A stretch of DNA of 64,000 nucleotides, taken from the NCBI RefSeq assembly GCF_008369105.1, contig NZ_VINQ01000001.1, positions 516,065 through 580,064 of the forward strand, written 5' to 3'. Position numbers and translations under genes: made by a program. The DNA is from Aquicoccus porphyridii (GTDB taxonomy: Bacteria > Pseudomonadota > Alphaproteobacteria > Rhodobacterales > Rhodobacteraceae). Below are positions 61,085-64,000 of this stretch, piece after piece (positions within the stretch are counted from its first letter, which is position 1; every line of letters starts with the position of its first letter). Under the pieces are notes generated by a model that did not search any database, was not told the DNA's origin, and saw only the letters and a list, made by a program, of their open reading frames with translations.

Positions 61085-62398
61085 TTAGCGGTTGGCTTGC
61101 TCGAAGCGCCGCAGAAGCTGGTTGCCGCGTTCGACCGCGCTGTCCATTGCCTCTTGCGCCGACTTGTCACCGGCCCAGACCGCTTCGAGCTCTTCGTCGA
61201 TGATGCCGCGGATCTGGTCGAACGAGCCAAGGCGCAGACCCTTGGAATTCGCGGTGGGTTCGTTCGCCGTCATCTGCTTCACGGCCACGTCGGTGCCCGG
61301 GTTCTCGTCATAGAAACCGGCCTCGCGGGTCGCCTCGCCCGCCGCCGCGGTGATCGGCAGGTAGCCGGTGTCCTGGTGCCACTGGGCCTGGATCGGGGTC
61401 GACGAGAGGAAGGCGAGGAATTCGCCAACGCCCTTGTATTCCTCGGCCTCGTGACCTTCCATCACCCAGAGCGACGCACCGCCGATGATGGTGTTCTGCG
61501 GCGCGTTGCCGACGCCTTCCCAATAGGGCAGCGGGCGCACGTCGAAATCGAACTCGGCCTCGGACTTGATCCCGGCATAACCCGCCGAGCTTTCGGTGAA
61601 GAGCGCGCAATCGCCGGCCCGGAAATTGGCGCCGCCTTCGTTGCGGCGGCCGGTATAGACGAATTTGCCGTCCTGTGCCCATTCGCCCATTTTCGAGATA
61701 TGGGCCACCTGTGCCTCGCTGTTGAAGGCCAGTTCGGTGTCGAGCCCGGCAAAGCCGTTGTCACGGGTGGCAAACGGCACATCATGGTAGGCCGAGAAGT
61801 TTTCGAGGTGAATCCAGCTTTGCCACGCGGTGACCAGCGGGCAGGAATGACCCGCCTCCTTGAGATCGTCAAGCACGCCCTCGACATTCTGCCATGTGCT
61901 CAGATCGGTGTCGGGATCGATCCCCGCCCCTTCGAGCGCATCGCGGTTGACCCACAAAACGGGGGTCGACGAGTTGAAGGGCAGCGACAGCATCTCGCCC
62001 TCGGTCGTGGTGTAATAGCCCTTGACCGCACCGATATAGGCGTCGGGGTCGAATTCGGCGCCGCTTTCGGCCATGACCTCGTAAACCGGCTTGATCGCGC
62101 CCTTGGCGCCCATCATCGTGGCGGTGCCGACCTCGAACACCATCAGGATATGGGGCTGCTCACCGGCGCGAAACGCGGCGATCCCGGCGTTGAGCGTTTC
62201 TGAGTAATTGCCCTTGTGCGAGGCGACGACATTGTAGTCGCTTTGGCTCGCGTTGAATTCCTCGACCTGCGCCGCGACCAGCTCGCCCAGCCGGCCGGTA
62301 AAGGCGTGCCAGAATTGCACTTCGGTCTGCGCCGAAGCGACCAGTGGCGTCAAGGCGGTGGTTCCGGCCGCAACGGCCCCAAGAATCAGTTGTTTCAT
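61085..62398 (-). CDS. ugpB: Glycerol-3-phosphate ABC transporter substrate-binding protein
   Basis: A 437-aa periplasmic protein highly similar in sequence pattern to Escherichia coli UgpB: signal peptide ending LVASAQ, VQFWHAFTGRLGELV, ILMVFEVGTATMMGAKGAIK, FNSSTPVLWVN, IIGGASLWVM and the end ERGNQLLRRFEQ. UgpB binds glycerol-3-phosphate and glycerophosphodiesters. ATG 62398 follows GGGAG eight bases upstream; an in-frame GTG at 62407 is less likely. First gene of the operon, divergent from a LysR regulator. Confidence 0.93.
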   Translation of the reverse strand: MKQLILGAVAAGTTALTPLVASAQTEVQFWHAFTGRLGELVAAQVEEFNASQSDYNVVASHKGNYSETLNAGIAAFRAGEQPHILMVFEVGTATMMGAKGAIKPVYEVMAESGAEFDPDAYIGAVKGYYTTTEGEMLSLPFNSSTPVLWVNRDALEGAGIDPDTDLSTWQNVEGVLDDLKEAGHSCPLVTAWQSWIHLENFSAYHDVPFATRDNGFAGLDTELAFNSEAQVAHISKMGEWAQDGKFVYTGRRNEGGANFRAGDCALFTESSAGYAGIKSEAEFDFDVRPLPYWEGVGNAPQNTIIGGASLWVMEGHEAEEYKGVGEFLAFLSSTPIQAQWHQDTGYLPITAAAGEATREAGFYDENPGTDVAVKQMTANEPTANSKGLRLGSFDQIRGIIDEELEAVWAGDKSAQEAMDSAVERGNQLLRRFEQANR

Positions 62399-62586
62399 CT
62401 CTCTCACTCCCTTCGCGTGTCAAACGCGCTGATTTGAAAGGTTTTCGGGCCAGATGGCCCGTCCGGCTTTCGTTGTGGCAAAAATCTTGCATCCCCAACT
62501 TCATAATTCAATAAAAGTTTCATATGTCAGATTTATAACAGATCATTATAACTTGTGCGAAACCAGAGCGGAGGCTTGCACAATCC
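62399..62586. promoter_or_regulatory. Divergent control region of ugpB and LysR genes
   Basis: A 188-base AT-rich gap. TTATAAC occurs twice in direct repeat (62533-62539 and 62546-62552), about 35-55 bases before the LysR ATG, and is a candidate LysR site. I see no Pho-box-like CTGTCAT repeats, although ugp operons are phosphate-controlled in many bacteria. Confidence 0.5.
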
Positions 62587-63498
62587 ATGTCGTCGACCGT
62601 GCGCCTGCGCCAGCTCGAAGCCCTTGCCGCCGTGGTCGAATACGGCTCGATGACCCGTGGCGCCCAAGCGCTCGGGGTGAGCCAGCCCGCGGTGTCGCGG
62701 CTGTTGTCCGATCTGGGCGACTCGCTCGGCTTCCAACTGCTTGACCGGCGCGACGGGCGGCTGGTTGCGACCCAGGAGACCCGGATGCTGATGCCCGACA
62801 TCCGCCGGCTTCTGGAAATGGTGGACCAGTTGACGGAGGTCAGCCGCAACATCACCGAGAAGAAGGCCGGGCACCTGCGCATTGCCTGCCTGCCCGGCTT
62901 TGCCACCTCGCACCTGCCCGAGGTGGTGGCGGGGTTCCTCGCCGACCGGCCCGGCGTGTCGATCACGATCGAGCCCGACCGGCCCGAACGCATCCTCGAA
63001 TGGATGATCGGCGAGCAATATGATTTCGGCATCACCGACGGGTTCGAGGGGCACCCGGCAGTGGAGCGCGAGCAGGTCGCCATTCGCAGCGTCTGTATCT
63101 TTCCCGAAGGCAGCCCGCTGGCCGCGTGCGACATCATCACGCCGCGCGACCTTGCCGGGCAGCCGTTGATTCACACCCGCCGCGACAGCAGCTTTTTTCG
63201 CGATCTGAGCGAGGCGTTCCTGTCGCAGGAGGTGGAAATACGCGGCATCGTCGAGACGCGGCAATTCACCGCCGCCTGCGAGTTGGCCTGTCATGGCATC
63301 GGCGCCTCGGTGGTGAGCGAGCTGGACGCGGTGCGCTATGTCGGGCGGGGGCTCGATTTCCGGCCCTTCGCGCCCGCCGTGCCGCACCATCTCTCGCTGG
63401 TGCGTCCGATCCTGCGCAAACCCTCGATGATCGCGCTGGAGTTCATCGAACAGTTCACCGCCAGCCTTGCGCCCTTTGCCGTGACCGATAAAGGATGA
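62587..63498 (+). CDS. LysR-family transcriptional regulator
   Basis: A 303-aa regulator with the LysR HTH ([37 protein letters not shown] at 7-43) and a LysR substrate-binding domain from about residue 90. It is divergent from ugpBAEC and probably controls it, perhaps with a metabolite of glycerol phosphate as effector. ATG 62587 starts [11 protein letters not shown]. It ends one base before the stop of the convergent GMC oxidoreductase gene. Confidence 0.9.
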   Translation: MSSTVRLRQLEALAAVVEYGSMTRGAQALGVSQPAVSRLLSDLGDSLGFQLLDRRDGRLVATQETRMLMPDIRRLLEMVDQLTEVSRNITEKKAGHLRIACLPGFATSHLPEVVAGFLADRPGVSITIEPDRPERILEWMIGEQYDFGITDGFEGHPAVEREQVAIRSVCIFPEGSPLAACDIITPRDLAGQPLIHTRRDSSFFRDLSEAFLSQEVEIRGIVETRQFTAACELACHGIGASVVSELDAVRYVGRGLDFRPFAPAVPHHLSLVRPILRKPSMIALEFIEQFTASLAPFAVTDKG

Positions 63499-64000
63499 TC
63501 AGCCGCGCGCGGCGCGGATCATGTCGGCGGCCTTCTCGGCGATCATGATCGTGGGCGCATTGGTGTTGCCGCCGATCAGCGTGGGCATGATCGAGGCATC
63601 GACCACGCGCAGCCCGTCAAGCCCGCGCACCCGCAACTCGGGATCGACGACCGCCGTTTCGTCGCTGCCCATCCGGCAGGTGCCCACAGGGTGATAGATC
63701 GTGTCGGCGCGGGCGCGGATGTGATCCTCCCATTGCGCATCGCTCATCCCGTCGCGGATGCCATACATCTCCTTGTGGCGGTATTTCGCCATCGGGTCCT
63801 GCATGAGGATCTCGCGGGTCATCCTTGCCCCCTTGATCAGTCGCTGCAGATCGTCTGCATCGGCGAGGTAATTGGGGTCGATCCCCGGATCGGCCAGCGG
63901 ATCGCCCGATTGCAGGAAGACGCGGCCGCGCGACCCGGGGCGCAGCACGCAGACATGGCAGGAAAAGCCGTGGCCCAGATGCAGTTTGCGGGCGTGATCG
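63499..64000 (-). CDS. GMC-family oxidoreductase (choline dehydrogenase-like), C-terminal part
   Basis: Only the last 167 or so residues are in the window; the frame is open to base 64000 ([18 protein letters not shown] precedes an internal GTG at 63948 that is not the true start). The C-terminal GMC signature is clear: [23 protein letters not shown], then [30 protein letters not shown]. Relatives are choline, alcohol and related dehydrogenases using FAD. Substrate unknown. The N-terminal FAD domain lies outside. Confidence 0.88.
   Translation of the reverse strand, partial: DHARKLHLGHGFSCHVCVLRPGSRGRVFLQSGDPLADPGIDPNYLADADDLQRLIKGARMTREILMQDPMAKYRHKEMYGIRDGMSDAQWEDHIRARADTIYHPVGTCRMGSDETAVVDPELRVRGLDGLRVVDASIMPTLIGGNTNAPTIMIAEKAADMIRAARG

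Overview
The window is a GC-rich chromosomal segment of an alphaproteobacterium, most likely a marine Rhodobacteraceae (Roseobacter-group) member. The reasons are the many ABC uptake systems, a B12-dependent ribonucleotide reductase, a reductive pyrimidine pathway with a RutR regulator, a CoA-dependent anthranilate pathway, a fused-MnhA/B Mrp antiporter, a Hint/RTX exoprotein and intergenic repeats of a kind I associate with this family. There is no rRNA, integrase, transposase, prophage or CRISPR array. The window looks like catabolic and transport chromosome, not a mobile island.

Layout. 1-2.9 kb: 3' part of an FAD/GcvT demethylating oxidoreductase, then a MocA-type nucleotidyltransferase. 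3.1-5.4 kb: secreted Hint/RTX/cadherin-like protein on the minus strand, then a 0.7 kb gene-poor gap ending in tRNA-Leu(CAA). 6.3-9.1 kb: flavin monooxygenase, YqaA-like membrane protein, DsbB, Lrp/AsnC regulator. 9.2-11.2 kb: arginase and ornithine cyclodeaminase, divergent from that regulator (arginine to ornithine to proline). 11.4-12.1 kb: two tandemly duplicated EF-hand proteins. 12.5-16.2 kb: nrdJ with NrdR-type boxes upstream. 16.7-17.4 kb: small lipoprotein and tRNA-Pro(TGG).

17.4-28.7 kb is a pyrimidine uptake and reductive degradation locus. PreT/PreA reduce uracil or thymine, dihydropyrimidinase opens the ring, and beta-ureidopropionase releases the beta-amino acid. An NMT1-like ABC transporter probably imports the base. 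A RutR-like TetR regulator sits beside a near-consensus RutR box. The operon also holds a VOC protein and an unrecognised 116-aa protein. A 76-aa protein preceded by a CtrA-like site lies between the two halves.

28.8-41.4 kb: a branched-chain-amino-acid-type ABC transporter divergent from an anthraniloyl-CoA cluster (fused monooxygenase/reductase, MarR, enoyl-CoA hydratase, acyl-CoA dehydrogenase, aminobenzoate-CoA ligase) that continues into tryptophan 2,3-dioxygenase and a RidA-type protein. This looks like a tryptophan to anthranilate to central-metabolism route whose kynurenine formamidase and kynureninase are not in the window. 41.8-44.2 kb: a BisC/TorA-like molybdoenzyme flanked by REP-like palindromes. 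44.4-50.3 kb: Mrp Na+/H+ antiporter genes.

50.5-57.1 kb: a peptide-type ABC transporter operon that runs by overlapping or nearly touching genes into a metallophosphoesterase and a tyrosine-phosphatase-like gene. 57.3 kb: a crotonase. 58.2-62.4 kb: ugpBAEC for glycerol-3-phosphate uptake, with a terminator-like hairpin after ugpB and a divergent LysR regulator. The window ends inside a GMC oxidoreductase. The most notable material is the phosphoesterase-coupled peptide-type transporter, the orphan proteins of the pyrimidine operon, the CtrA-site small protein and several dispersed palindromic repeat families.
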